Part shown: piece after piece, positions 34,276 through 41,373 of the stretch
How the letters are laid out: each line of letters starts with the position of its first letter
Numbering within the stretch: position 1 is the stretch's first letter
DNA from: Aldehydirespirator sp965221215
GTDB taxonomy: Bacteria > Actinomycetota > Acidimicrobiia > Acidimicrobiales > Aldehydirespiratoraceae
Length of the DNA stretch: 64,000 nt
Assembly: GCA_965221215.1 (NCBI GenBank)
Contig: OZ244872.1
Span: forward strand, 682,001 to 746,000
Reading direction: 5' to 3'
Made by a program: the position numbers and the translations under genes
Notes under the pieces: model-generated
Database searches by the model: none
The model's input: only the letters and a program-made list of their open reading frames with translations
Told to the model about the DNA's origin: nothing

Positions 34276-36026
34276 TGTGGCAGCAGCCTCGAAGCGGAGA
34301 TGACCAGGAAGTCGCCGTGGGCGGCCAGCGGGTCGCTCACCGCTCCCTCGGGGAAGAAGTCGGGCACCCGATCGGCTTTGAGAACCACCACATCTGACGG
34401 GTCCAAGTCGTCGAGGAGGTCCTCGTTGAGGCGGATTACCCGCATGTCGAGGTAGTACGAGACCCAGGTGGCGCTGGTCACCGGAGGCACCGACCACGCC
34501 AGCTCCGTACCCGGCAGGCTTCCTGCTCGCTCCAGCGCGGTTCCCGCGTCGGCGGGGTCGGTGATGTAGCGCTGTCGTGTCGAGCCGCTCACCACTGCAA
34601 TCAGCGTCGCCGCCATCACCGCGGCCGCGACCACGGCCGGCAGGGGGCGCCAGCGGCGGGGGATGAGCCGGCGGACTGCGTCGGCGAGAGCCGCGAAGCC
34701 GATGGTCACCGGGGCCAGCCACGGGAAGTTCCACAGCCGGTGCACCCAGGCGCCCTGCTGAACCCCGAAGGTGAGCGCAGCCGCCACCGCCAGCGTTATG
34801 GCGGCCGGCGCCCGGGTGCGCCGGTCGATCAGCCCGGCCAACAGGCACGGCACCAGCAGGATTCGCAGCCACACCGGCACGAGCAGCTCCTCGGAGGCGA
34901 AGCGCCATTGCCGCGACAGGAACTCGCCGAAGGTGAAGGTCGCGCCGGTGCTTCCCGCCTCGTTGCTGGTGCGGATGGATACCTGGTTGGCGAGATCCTC
35001 GACTCCGGCGCCGTTGAGCATCCAGAGCGCGGTGATCCCGGCTCCGAGCGCGGCGCCCGCGACGACCGCGACGAGCAGCCGCTGCCGGCTGGCCGACAGC
35101 CACCTCACGGCCAGCCGCCGCGGCTGTGCTGCTGGCGCTGCGACGCTTGGCTCCGCTGCGACGCTTGGCTCCGCTGCGACGCTTGGCTCAGCGCCGATGC
35201 TTGGCTCCGCACCGACGTCATTCCCGCTCTTGTTCGCTGCGCTCACGGGCTGCTCAGGCCACGGCCTCGCCCGCATGGGCGGGACTCGTTCGCCTACCCG
35301 CCCGGCCTCTGAGAGCGACTCGCCGTCGTCGCGGTGCCCGGCGGCCAGCATCCACAGCACTACGAGCGCCATGGCTGCTATCGCGATCCACGATTGCGTC
35401 GCGGCCAGCGCGGCGAGTCCGGCCACCATCAGCGTGTCCCGTCGGCGCACCTGCGTGCGGTGCATCGCCCACGAAACCGCGGCGATGGCGGCCAGCAGCA
35501 GCGAGAAGCTCACGCTGATCCGCGCGTACACGTAGTAGAAGCCGGTGCTCGCCATGGCCGCCACCGCCAGCAGCGTCGGGCCCCAGCCAAGGCCGCGGCC
35601 GCGCAGCAGCGACGCCATGAACACCACCGTGGCGGTGCCCACCAGCAGGCCGGGCACCCGCAGCGCGGCGGCGCTGTCTCCGAGCACGCCCGTCGACACC
35701 ACCGACATGAGCACCTGCAGGGGCGGATGGTGGGCGTAGTTGACCGCGACGGGGGGCGGGTCGGCTCGGGGCGCCACGTCGTACACCGGCCTGACGTAGG
35801 GCTCGATCACCGCGCCGAAGCCTGAGTCCACCGCGCCCAGTTCCCAGAAGTTGCGGGCCTGAAGGCCGAAGATGCCCAATATGCGGCCGTCGTCGCTGTT
35901 GCCGAGCGGCAGTCCCATATCGGGCAGCCACACCGCCACCAGGGCAGCCGCGATCAGGGCCACAACCGTCCATCCCGACCACAGGCGGGCTGCCACCGAT
36001 CCGAGAGCCGCCCTCAACGCGGACAC
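34272..36026 (-). CDS. ArnT/PMT-like membrane glycosyltransferase (GT39/GT83 type) with repeat insertion
   Basis: 584 aa polytopic enzyme predicted to move a sugar from a polyprenyl-phosphate donor onto an acceptor outside the membrane. First extracellular loop: LGNSDDGRILGIFGLQARNF with the acidic catalytic residue and NYAHHPPLQVLM. Residues about 238-270 (RARPWPEQPVSAANKSG) are encoded by dispersed repeat copy C and 270-296 by an 18-bp minisatellite (AEPSVA units), both in a cytoplasmic loop between helices. Start GTG 36026 has a GGGGA directly upstream and a leaderless mini-ORF overlapping it. Confidence 0.8.
   Translation of the reverse strand: MSALRAALGSVAARLWSGWTVVALIAAALVAVWLPDMGLPLGNSDDGRILGIFGLQARNFWELGAVDSGFGAVIEPYVRPVYDVAPRADPPPVAVNYAHHPPLQVLMSVVSTGVLGDSAAALRVPGLLVGTATVVFMASLLRGRGLGWGPTLLAVAAMASTGFYYVYARISVSFSLLLAAIAAVSWAMHRTQVRRRDTLMVAGLAALAATQSWIAIAAMALVVLWMLAAGHRDDGESLSEAGRVGERVPPMRARPWPEQPVSAANKSGNDVGAEPSIGAEPSVAAEPSVAAEPSVAAPAAQPRRLAVRWLSASRQRLLVAVVAGAALGAGITALWMLNGAGVEDLANQVSIRTSNEAGSTGATFTFGEFLSRQWRFASEELLVPVWLRILLVPCLLAGLIDRRTRAPAAITLAVAAALTFGVQQGAWVHRLWNFPWLAPVTIGFAALADAVRRLIPRRWRPLPAVVAAAVMAATLIAVVSGSTRQRYITDPADAGTALERAGSLPGTELAWSVPPVTSATWVSYYLDMRVIRLNEDLLDDLDPSDVVVLKADRVPDFFPEGAVSDPLAAHGDFLVISASRLLPQ
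35138..35217. repeat. 18-bp minisatellite (AEPSVA units) in the ArnT-like gene
   Basis: Four units of CTGCGACGCTTGGCTCCG start at 35138, 35156, 35174 and 35192, plus a partial fifth. The first two are identical. Each encodes six residues on the minus strand. The array abuts repeat copy C. Confidence 0.9.
35218..35312. repeat. Dispersed repeat, copy C (inside the ArnT-like gene)
   Basis: 95 bp matching the last two thirds of copies A and B. It is in frame with its host gene but in a different translation frame from copy B, giving RARPWPEQPVSAANKSG rather than RAARERSEQERG. Confidence 0.9.
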
Positions 36027-36040
36027 TCCCCGGCGTGCAT
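36014..36040 (-). CDS. Putative leaderless 8-codon mini-ORF before the ArnT-like gene
   Basis: ATG 36040 lies 6 nt after TAGGGT (36047-36052, minus). It encodes MHAGECPR and ends 12 nt inside the ArnT-like gene in another frame. Positional evidence only. Confidence 0.3.
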   Translation of the reverse strand: MHAGECPR

Positions 36041-36070
36041 CGGGCCACCCTAGCTTTGCTGCTGTCGCTC

Positions 36071-36076
36071 TAGGAT
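36071..36076 (+). promoter_or_regulatory. -10 element TAGGAT, leaderless start at 36084
   Basis: TAGGAT, 7 nt, then GTG 36084. The in-frame ATG at 36075 overlaps the -10 box itself and so is unlikely to be transcribed. Confidence 0.6.
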
Positions 36077-36083
36077 GTGGCCC

Positions 36084-36836
36084 GTGAGCGCCTCTGACGG
36101 CTGCCTATCGGTGGTGATGCCCTGCTACAACGAGGTCGCCACCATCGACGAGATCGTCTCCAGGGTGCTGGCCAGCCGCTTCACCGGCGAGCTGATCGTG
36201 GTGGACGACGCTTCCACCGACGGAACCCGCCTGCGCCTGTCCCAATGCGACGATCCGCGGGTTCGGGTATTGCTGCAGCCCGAGAACCGGGGCAAGGGCG
36301 CGGCGGTGAGGCGGGGCTTCGCCGAGGCCAGCCGAGAGTTCGTGGTGATCCAGGACGCCGACCTCGAGTACGACCCCGCCGACTGGGCCGCGCTGCTGGC
36401 GCCGCTGGCGCGCGGCGACGCCGATGTGGTGTACGGAACCCGCATGCAGGAGGGCTCGTCGTGCCGGGTGCCGTACTTCTGGCACATGATCTGCAACCGG
36501 ATGCTGACGCTGCTGTCGAACATGCTCACCGGCGTGTGCCTGACCGATGTGGCGACCTGCTACAAGGCGTTCCGCCTCGAGGTGGTGCGGTCGCTCGAGT
36601 TGCGCGAGAACCGCTTCGGGATCGACACCGAGATCACCGCCAAGGTGGCCGCCGGAGGCTGGCGCATCTGGGAGACCGGCGTCTCCTATACGAGCAGGAA
36701 CTATGCCGAGGGCAAGAAGATCACCTGGAAGGACGGCATCGCTGCCTTCGTGTGCATCGTCCGCTACGGAATCTCCGTGCGAGTCCGGCCATTGATCAAG
36801 TCGGCGCGCTCTTTGAGGACTTCGAGAATCTCCTGA
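36084..36836 (+). CDS. Family 2 glycosyltransferase, polyprenyl-phosphate type
   Basis: 250 aa soluble GT-A enzyme resembling dolichyl/polyprenyl-phosphate mannose or glucose synthases: LSVVMPCYNEVATIDEIV, ELIVVDDASTDGT, NRGKGAAVRRGF, VIQDADLEYDPADW (DxD) and TSRNYAEGKKITWKDG. It would make the lipid-phosphate sugar donor that a membrane enzyme such as the adjacent ArnT-like protein consumes. Start GTG 36084 is set by TAGGAT 7 nt upstream; no ribosome site. The last 73 bp overlap the convergent epimerase gene. Confidence 0.9.
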   Translation: MSASDGCLSVVMPCYNEVATIDEIVSRVLASRFTGELIVVDDASTDGTRLRLSQCDDPRVRVLLQPENRGKGAAVRRGFAEASREFVVIQDADLEYDPADWAALLAPLARGDADVVYGTRMQEGSSCRVPYFWHMICNRMLTLLSNMLTGVCLTDVATCYKAFRLEVVRSLELRENRFGIDTEITAKVAAGGWRIWETGVSYTSRNYAEGKKITWKDGIAAFVCIVRYGISVRVRPLIKSARSLRTSRIS

Positions 36837-37906
36837 GACGGGCTCGACTGCGGCAGCTTCGGGGCCCGTCGGAAGCGTTCGGGGTCGGCCAGGAAGGCTG
36901 CTGTTGTTGCGGGGTCGTAGCGGCTCAGCACGACATTCTCGCCTAGGCCGTCGACCCGGTCGGTTCGGTCTCGCCACAGCAGCACCGGCACCCCCAGCAG
37001 CGCGCACTCCTCCTGGATGGAGCCTCCGTCGGTGATGGCGAACGGCGCCTGTGCGAGCGCTCGCACAAACTCGGCGTAACCGGCCATCGGCACCAACTGC
37101 GCGCCGGAGGCCTCTAGGTCGGCTTGATCGGCGGAGCTGAGCGCCCGTCGGGTGGGCTCGTGGACGTACCAGCTCACCGGGGCGGTCCGGGCCAGCCGCA
37201 CAATCGTGCGCACCAGCGCCTGTCGGCGGCGGCGCCGGTGCAGGTTCTCCACCCGGTGCATGGTCACCACCACCGGGTATGGCGAGCCAACGTCTCCCGA
37301 GGTGTCGGGAGCGGCCGGCGTGTCCGCTGGGCCCGGCTCCAGGGCCGCTCGGAGCGCATCGCTGATCGTGTTGGACGATCCGGTGATGATCCGCCCCTTG
37401 ACGCCGCGCCTGCGCAGATCTTCGGCAGCGGCGGCGTCGGGCGCGAAGAGCAGGTCGGCGAGCCGGTCGACCGCCACCCGGATGATCTCCTCGGGAAAGG
37501 GGTGCAGCCACCGGTGGGTGCGGAGGCCCGCCTCGACGTGGGCCAGCGCCAGCCCGGCCCGCTTCGCCATGAGCGCGCCCAGCAGCGTGGTCGGCGTGTC
37601 GCCGTGAACCACGCAGATGCCCGGATGCCCGCCGAAGACGGTCTGCTTGAGTCGCCGGGTCCGAGCCAGCTTGCGGCTCAGTCCCGCCGCCCACCACAGG
37701 GCGGCCAGCACCGAGTCGACGCTGCGCCTGCCGCCCATCGAGTGGTCGGGCGTCCGCAAGCCCAGTTCCTGGCGGAACGACGCCGACCGGTCGGCGTGCT
37801 GTCCGGAGTCGATCAGCCGATAGGGGAGGCGGGCCGACTCCATGCGCCACAGCAGCGGCGCCAGCTTGATGTACTCGGCCTGGGTGCCGATGAAGACGTG
37901 GATCAA
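36764..37906 (-). CDS. UDP-N-acetylglucosamine 2-epimerase-like protein
   Basis: 380 aa, GT-B fold of the WecB family, which interconverts UDP-GlcNAc and UDP-ManNAc. Blocks present: FIGTQAEYIKLAPLLW (family GTRPExIK replaced by GTQAEYIK), VVHGDTPTTLLGALMAKRAGLALAHVEAGLRT, FPEEIIRVAVDRLADLLFAP, TMHRVENL and AITDGGSIQEECALLGVPVLLWRD. The altered first motif suggests a variant substrate. ATG 37906 overlaps the upstream stop (ATGA). Confidence 0.85.
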   Translation of the reverse strand: MIHVFIGTQAEYIKLAPLLWRMESARLPYRLIDSGQHADRSASFRQELGLRTPDHSMGGRRSVDSVLAALWWAAGLSRKLARTRRLKQTVFGGHPGICVVHGDTPTTLLGALMAKRAGLALAHVEAGLRTHRWLHPFPEEIIRVAVDRLADLLFAPDAAAAEDLRRRGVKGRIITGSSNTISDALRAALEPGPADTPAAPDTSGDVGSPYPVVVTMHRVENLHRRRRRQALVRTIVRLARTAPVSWYVHEPTRRALSSADQADLEASGAQLVPMAGYAEFVRALAQAPFAITDGGSIQEECALLGVPVLLWRDRTDRVDGLGENVVLSRYDPATTAAFLADPERFRRAPKLPQSSPSQEILEVLKERADLINGRTRTEIP

Positions 37907-38955
37907 GGCGCCGCTCCGTCCGAACGCGGCACCGGTCCGGCTTCGGCCTTGGTGCGCCTCGCGGCGAGGAGTTCAGCGACGGCGGCGGCCAGCAGGTCGC
38001 GCAGCAGCAGCACCAGCCTGAAGCCGAAGATCAAGATGCCCAGCGCCAGGGGATCGGCCGCGCCGAGCAGCGACGGGACGGTCACCTCCACCACCCCGAT
38101 TCCCTGCGGCGCGATCACAGAGAGGAGCCGCATGCCTCCCCAAGTAAGAACGAAGGCGCCGGCGAGGCGGGCCGTTCCGAAGCCGTCGGCAGCCTCGAAG
38201 GCCCGCATGTACAGGCAGAACACCGTCGCGGCCCCAGTCCAGTAAAGGGCCGTCGCCGCAATCATGTGCAGATAGCCCGGCCACCTGAACCCGCTTACCG
38301 GCGCCAGGCTGTCGAGCCCGCGGCGCCGGGCCATCGCGGCCACCACCCGTCCCGCCACTGACGGCGAGGCGGCGATGATCACCCCGACCGCGCACAGCAG
38401 CGGGATGGCCAGGCCGCCGGGCAGCCCGCCGCCCCAGCCGAGCAGCACCAGTCCGTAGGCCACCGACACGGCCAGGCTCACCGCCATCTCGAGCGCGGCG
38501 GTGACGGCGAGTGGTCCGGCCGCGACGCCGCGGCGCTGCATCAGAGCCACCCGGCTGACCACGAACGTGACCATCAGCGGCACGTATCTCGCCGGCAGGG
38601 AGCGGGCCGCGGTCTCGACCAGGTCGCGCCAGCGGGGGCGCTGGCCGAGCAGGTGCAGGCTCACGAGCCAGAAGTAGGCGCTGAGCGCAATCAGCCCGAA
38701 CCCGGTCACGAACGATGCCGCCACCAGCACATGACGTGCGCCCGCCAGGTCTCCGAGAAGGTCGGACACTTCCTGGCGGCGCGCTGCCACCAGCACGGGC
38801 ACGGCGGCGGCGAGCACGGCGAGGTATGCGATTCTCAGCCATCTCAGCAGGCGGCGCAGCCACGGGCGGGCTGTCACCGGGCCGGCAGTCCACCGCCCGC
38901 GGCGAGCGGAGCCAGCCGTGGCCGAGTCAGCGGCCGAGGGATCGACGGGGCTCAT
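37903..38955 (-). CDS. Lysylphosphatidylglycerol synthase TM-region family protein (UPF0104)
   Basis: 350 aa with about eight membrane helices. The pattern LPARYVPLMVTFVVSRVALMQRRGV and the terminal IAPQGIGVVEVTVPSLLGA are hallmarks of the flippase half of MprF and of the AglD-like stand-alone proteins found in glycan loci. It lacks the catalytic lysyltransferase domain, so lipid flipping or glycolipid handling is likelier than lysinylation. Start ATG 38955. Translationally coupled to the epimerase gene. Confidence 0.82.
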   Translation of the reverse strand: MSPVDPSAADSATAGSARRGRWTAGPVTARPWLRRLLRWLRIAYLAVLAAAVPVLVAARRQEVSDLLGDLAGARHVLVAASFVTGFGLIALSAYFWLVSLHLLGQRPRWRDLVETAARSLPARYVPLMVTFVVSRVALMQRRGVAAGPLAVTAALEMAVSLAVSVAYGLVLLGWGGGLPGGLAIPLLCAVGVIIAASPSVAGRVVAAMARRRGLDSLAPVSGFRWPGYLHMIAATALYWTGAATVFCLYMRAFEAADGFGTARLAGAFVLTWGGMRLLSVIAPQGIGVVEVTVPSLLGAADPLALGILIFGFRLVLLLRDLLAAAVAELLAARRTKAEAGPVPRSDGAAP

Positions 38956-39060
38956 TCGAGCGGCTCGCGCATCTGGCTCAATGGATTTACGCGACTCATC
39001 TCATTCCAGGCGACGGGTCGAACGGCTGAGGCAACTGGCTCGACGCGGCGTCAACGGCTC

Positions 39061-39082
39061 AGAGCGAGCGCAATTTCGCTCG
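39061..39082. repeat. Hairpin and partial repeat box after the pyruvyl transferase gene
   Basis: GAGCGA-N8-TCGCTC stem-loop just past the minus-strand stop at 39088, including the TTCGCTCGGCCTC box that ends the dispersed repeat. It may act as a weak terminator. The rest of the 132-bp gap (38956-39087) shows nothing recognisable. Confidence 0.4.
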
Positions 39083-39087
39083 GCCTC

Positions 39088-40278
39088 TCACTGGATCAGC
39101 TCGAGCAGGTCGTCGAGCGCGGCGTAGTTGACCTTCAGGCGGTCTTGCAGCACGCCTCGGGCCTCGGCCGTGAGGTGCGATCGGTCCTGGGCCTCGTTCG
39201 CCGCGTCGATCAGCGTGCGGGGCTCGAAGCGCCCCGCGTCGAGCGGCGCCAGATCGACCAGCGAGGCCCAGCCCCCGCCCTCGGCGGCGAGCGATTCCAT
39301 TTTCGGAGAGTAGTCCAGCACCACCGCCGGCTGATCGTTGAGCAGGGCGGCGACCGCGCCGTGATAGCGCATGGTCACCACCAGATGGCTTCGGGCCACC
39401 TCGGCCAGCACGTTGTCGACGTCGAGTGCGACCAGTTCGGCTTCGGTGCTCATCTGTTGTTGCAGTGCCGTGAGCATGGCGGCGTCCTGGCTCGGCTGAA
39501 GGGGCAGCAGCCGCAGCGTCATGCCGCTGTGCTCGGCCAGCGCGTCGAGCGATCGCGCCAGTTGATCCGTCCAGGGCTGCCAAGACGTGCGGGTCTTGGC
39601 CGCGGCGGTGCGGATGCCTCGGCGATTCGGGGGGCGCAGGATCACGCCGATCGTGTCGCCGCGGTCGCGGGGTGAGTCCGTCGGCGGCGCCGGGCGCGGG
39701 CTCGGAGATCGGGCGAGGGTCGCCTGGCTCGAAACGAGTCCGGCGTGTCCGGCGAGCACCGGGTCGGCGCCGACGGCCACATCGGGCACGCCCCAGTGGC
39801 GCAGGCGCTGCCCCGAGGCGGCGTCTCTCGTCACGACGCGGCAGGCCCGGCGCAGCTCCGACACCGCCAAGCGCCGGCCGCCGGCGCCTCCGACGTGTCC
39901 CGCTCCCAGGCCGATGGCCGCAACTGCGGCCTGCTCCCGGCCGGCAGCCGACGGCGGCGACGCCGAACGCCGGTAGGCGCGCGGGCGCGACATGTGGAAC
40001 CAGATGTTCCAGGGCGACGTCTCCGACTGCACCACGCCCCCGGAGAGGATCATGGCCTGCGCCCCGCGCAGCGACCGTCGCAGTGCCGGGCTCTCCAGGG
40101 GCGAGCGGTGAGCTGCCGCGTCGATGCCATGGACGGTGGCCGTCCGCTCGGGATCGATCGACACCGCCACCGGCTTCGCCCCCCGGGCCCGCAGGGCGGC
40201 GGCCATGCATCTCAGGATCATCTCATCGCCCAGGTTGTCCGACCCGTACCAACCGGCCAGGGCGATCCTCAGGGCCAT
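39088..40278 (-). CDS. Polysaccharide pyruvyl transferase family protein
   Basis: 396 aa, GT-B-like fold of the CsaB/WcaK family that puts pyruvate ketals on sugars. Blocks seen: IALAGWYGSDNLGDEMILRCM at the N-terminus, GVVQSETSPWNIWFH, VGADPVL, and VVTMRYHGAVAALLNDQPAVVLDYSPKM in the C-terminal half with the conserved RxHG. In CsaB systems the pyruvylated wall polymer is the ligand for SLH domains, and an SLH protein is encoded at 30425. Start ATG 40278; the frame is open to 40596 but unsupported. Confidence 0.88.
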   Translation of the reverse strand: MALRIALAGWYGSDNLGDEMILRCMAAALRARGAKPVAVSIDPERTATVHGIDAAAHRSPLESPALRRSLRGAQAMILSGGVVQSETSPWNIWFHMSRPRAYRRSASPPSAAGREQAAVAAIGLGAGHVGGAGGRRLAVSELRRACRVVTRDAASGQRLRHWGVPDVAVGADPVLAGHAGLVSSQATLARSPSPRPAPPTDSPRDRGDTIGVILRPPNRRGIRTAAAKTRTSWQPWTDQLARSLDALAEHSGMTLRLLPLQPSQDAAMLTALQQQMSTEAELVALDVDNVLAEVARSHLVVTMRYHGAVAALLNDQPAVVLDYSPKMESLAAEGGGWASLVDLAPLDAGRFEPRTLIDAANEAQDRSHLTAEARGVLQDRLKVNYAALDDLLELIQ

Positions 40279-40456
40279 AGCGGCGGCACCGGTGTGATCG
40301 AGGCTGACCCGCCCCGAGCTTGCTGCGTCGGCTCTCGTCCCAAACGGTGGGCTCGTCGGGGCACCGTGATCGCCGCCGATCCGTTCAGGGCGGCTGGAAG
40401 ATCGTCTGAGAGCATGGGTGGCTCTGCCTAGCCGATCGCGGCTCGGATCACACAGA

Positions 40457-41320
40457 ATGTCCGCTGTGATGTCCTCGGCGGGATCGGCCGATCCTCTCGC
40501 ACGGTCGGCGCGTCGGCAACTGCCGCTGAGCTGCGAGGCGGCTCGCCGGGCGGGTCTGGGCGAGCTGCTCCACACCGCCGCCACCGCGTCCACCAACGAC
40601 GACCTGGTTGGCGGGGCCCGGCGCGGGGAGCGGTGGCCGGCGATTCTGGCAGCCGACCACCAGACGGCGGGAAGGGGTCGTCTGGGGCGCCGCTGGTCCG
40701 ATGCCGCCGCGGGTCCCCACCGCGGCGAGGCCTCACTGCTGGTCAGCTTCCGGCTGGTGGCGCCAGCATCGGGGCACCCAGAGAACGAGCGGGTAGGCGA
40801 GCGGCTCCAGCCTGCAGACTGTGTGGCCGCGGTCGCGGCCGCTGCTCTTGGTGCGGTGGCTCAGGCCCTGCCCGCGGGAGGCGCGGCGGTGCGGTCCAAG
40901 TGGCCCAACGACCTGCTGATCGAGTCCGACGAGGTCTCCGGGAAGCTGGCCGGGATGCTGTCGGAACTGGTCGACGGCGATCCGCCGGTGGTGGTGGTGG
41001 GTCTCGGTCTGAACCTGGCCGAGGCGCCCTCCGAGCCCGGAGCGGTCTCGCTGGCTCAGGTCGCAGGCGTGGCTACCCGCGACGAGCTGTTGGCCCGGAT
41101 CATCGACGAACTGCCCCGCGGCCTCGCCGACCCCCGCAAGGCCCGGGCCGACCTCAGGGCCGCGTCGGCCACGCTGGGGCGGACGGTCAGGGTGCAGCGC
41201 ACCGACGGCACCGCAGTGGTGGGCACGGCCGTTGATATCGACGCGGCAGGACGCCTGATCGTGGCCGGCGACGGCGGCGAGGTGCTGATCGACACCGGCG
41301 ACGTGTTCCACCTGCGCTAG
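40457..41320 (+). CDS. birA: Biotin-[acetyl-CoA-carboxylase] ligase
   Basis: 287 aa enzyme that activates biotin as biotinyl-AMP and attaches it to the BCCP lysine, here probably that of the carboxylase at 32485. Motifs: DHQTAGRGRLGRRWSD (biotinyl-AMP loop), SKWPNDLLI, SGKLAGMLSE and GLGLNL. No N-terminal DNA-binding domain, so it is not a BirA-type repressor. Start is unsure: ATG 40457, or GTG 40466 which lies 7 nt after CAGAAT and would be leaderless. It opens a plus-strand run of wall and sugar genes. Confidence 0.9.
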   Translation: MSAVMSSAGSADPLARSARRQLPLSCEAARRAGLGELLHTAATASTNDDLVGGARRGERWPAILAADHQTAGRGRLGRRWSDAAAGPHRGEASLLVSFRLVAPASGHPENERVGERLQPADCVAAVAAAALGAVAQALPAGGAAVRSKWPNDLLIESDEVSGKLAGMLSELVDGDPPVVVVGLGLNLAEAPSEPGAVSLAQVAGVATRDELLARIIDELPRGLADPRKARADLRAASATLGRTVRVQRTDGTAVVGTAVDIDAAGRLIVAGDGGEVLIDTGDVFHLR

Positions 41321-41359
41321 CCCCTCAACACAAGCCTCAGAGCGACGGGGGACCGGCGT

Positions 41360-41365
41360 TACGCT
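41360..41365 (+). promoter_or_regulatory. -10 element TACGCT, leaderless start at 41374
   Basis: TACGCT, 8 nt, then GTG 41374. Prefers this start over TTG 41365. Confidence 0.5.
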
Positions 41366-41373
41366 TGCCCTCC

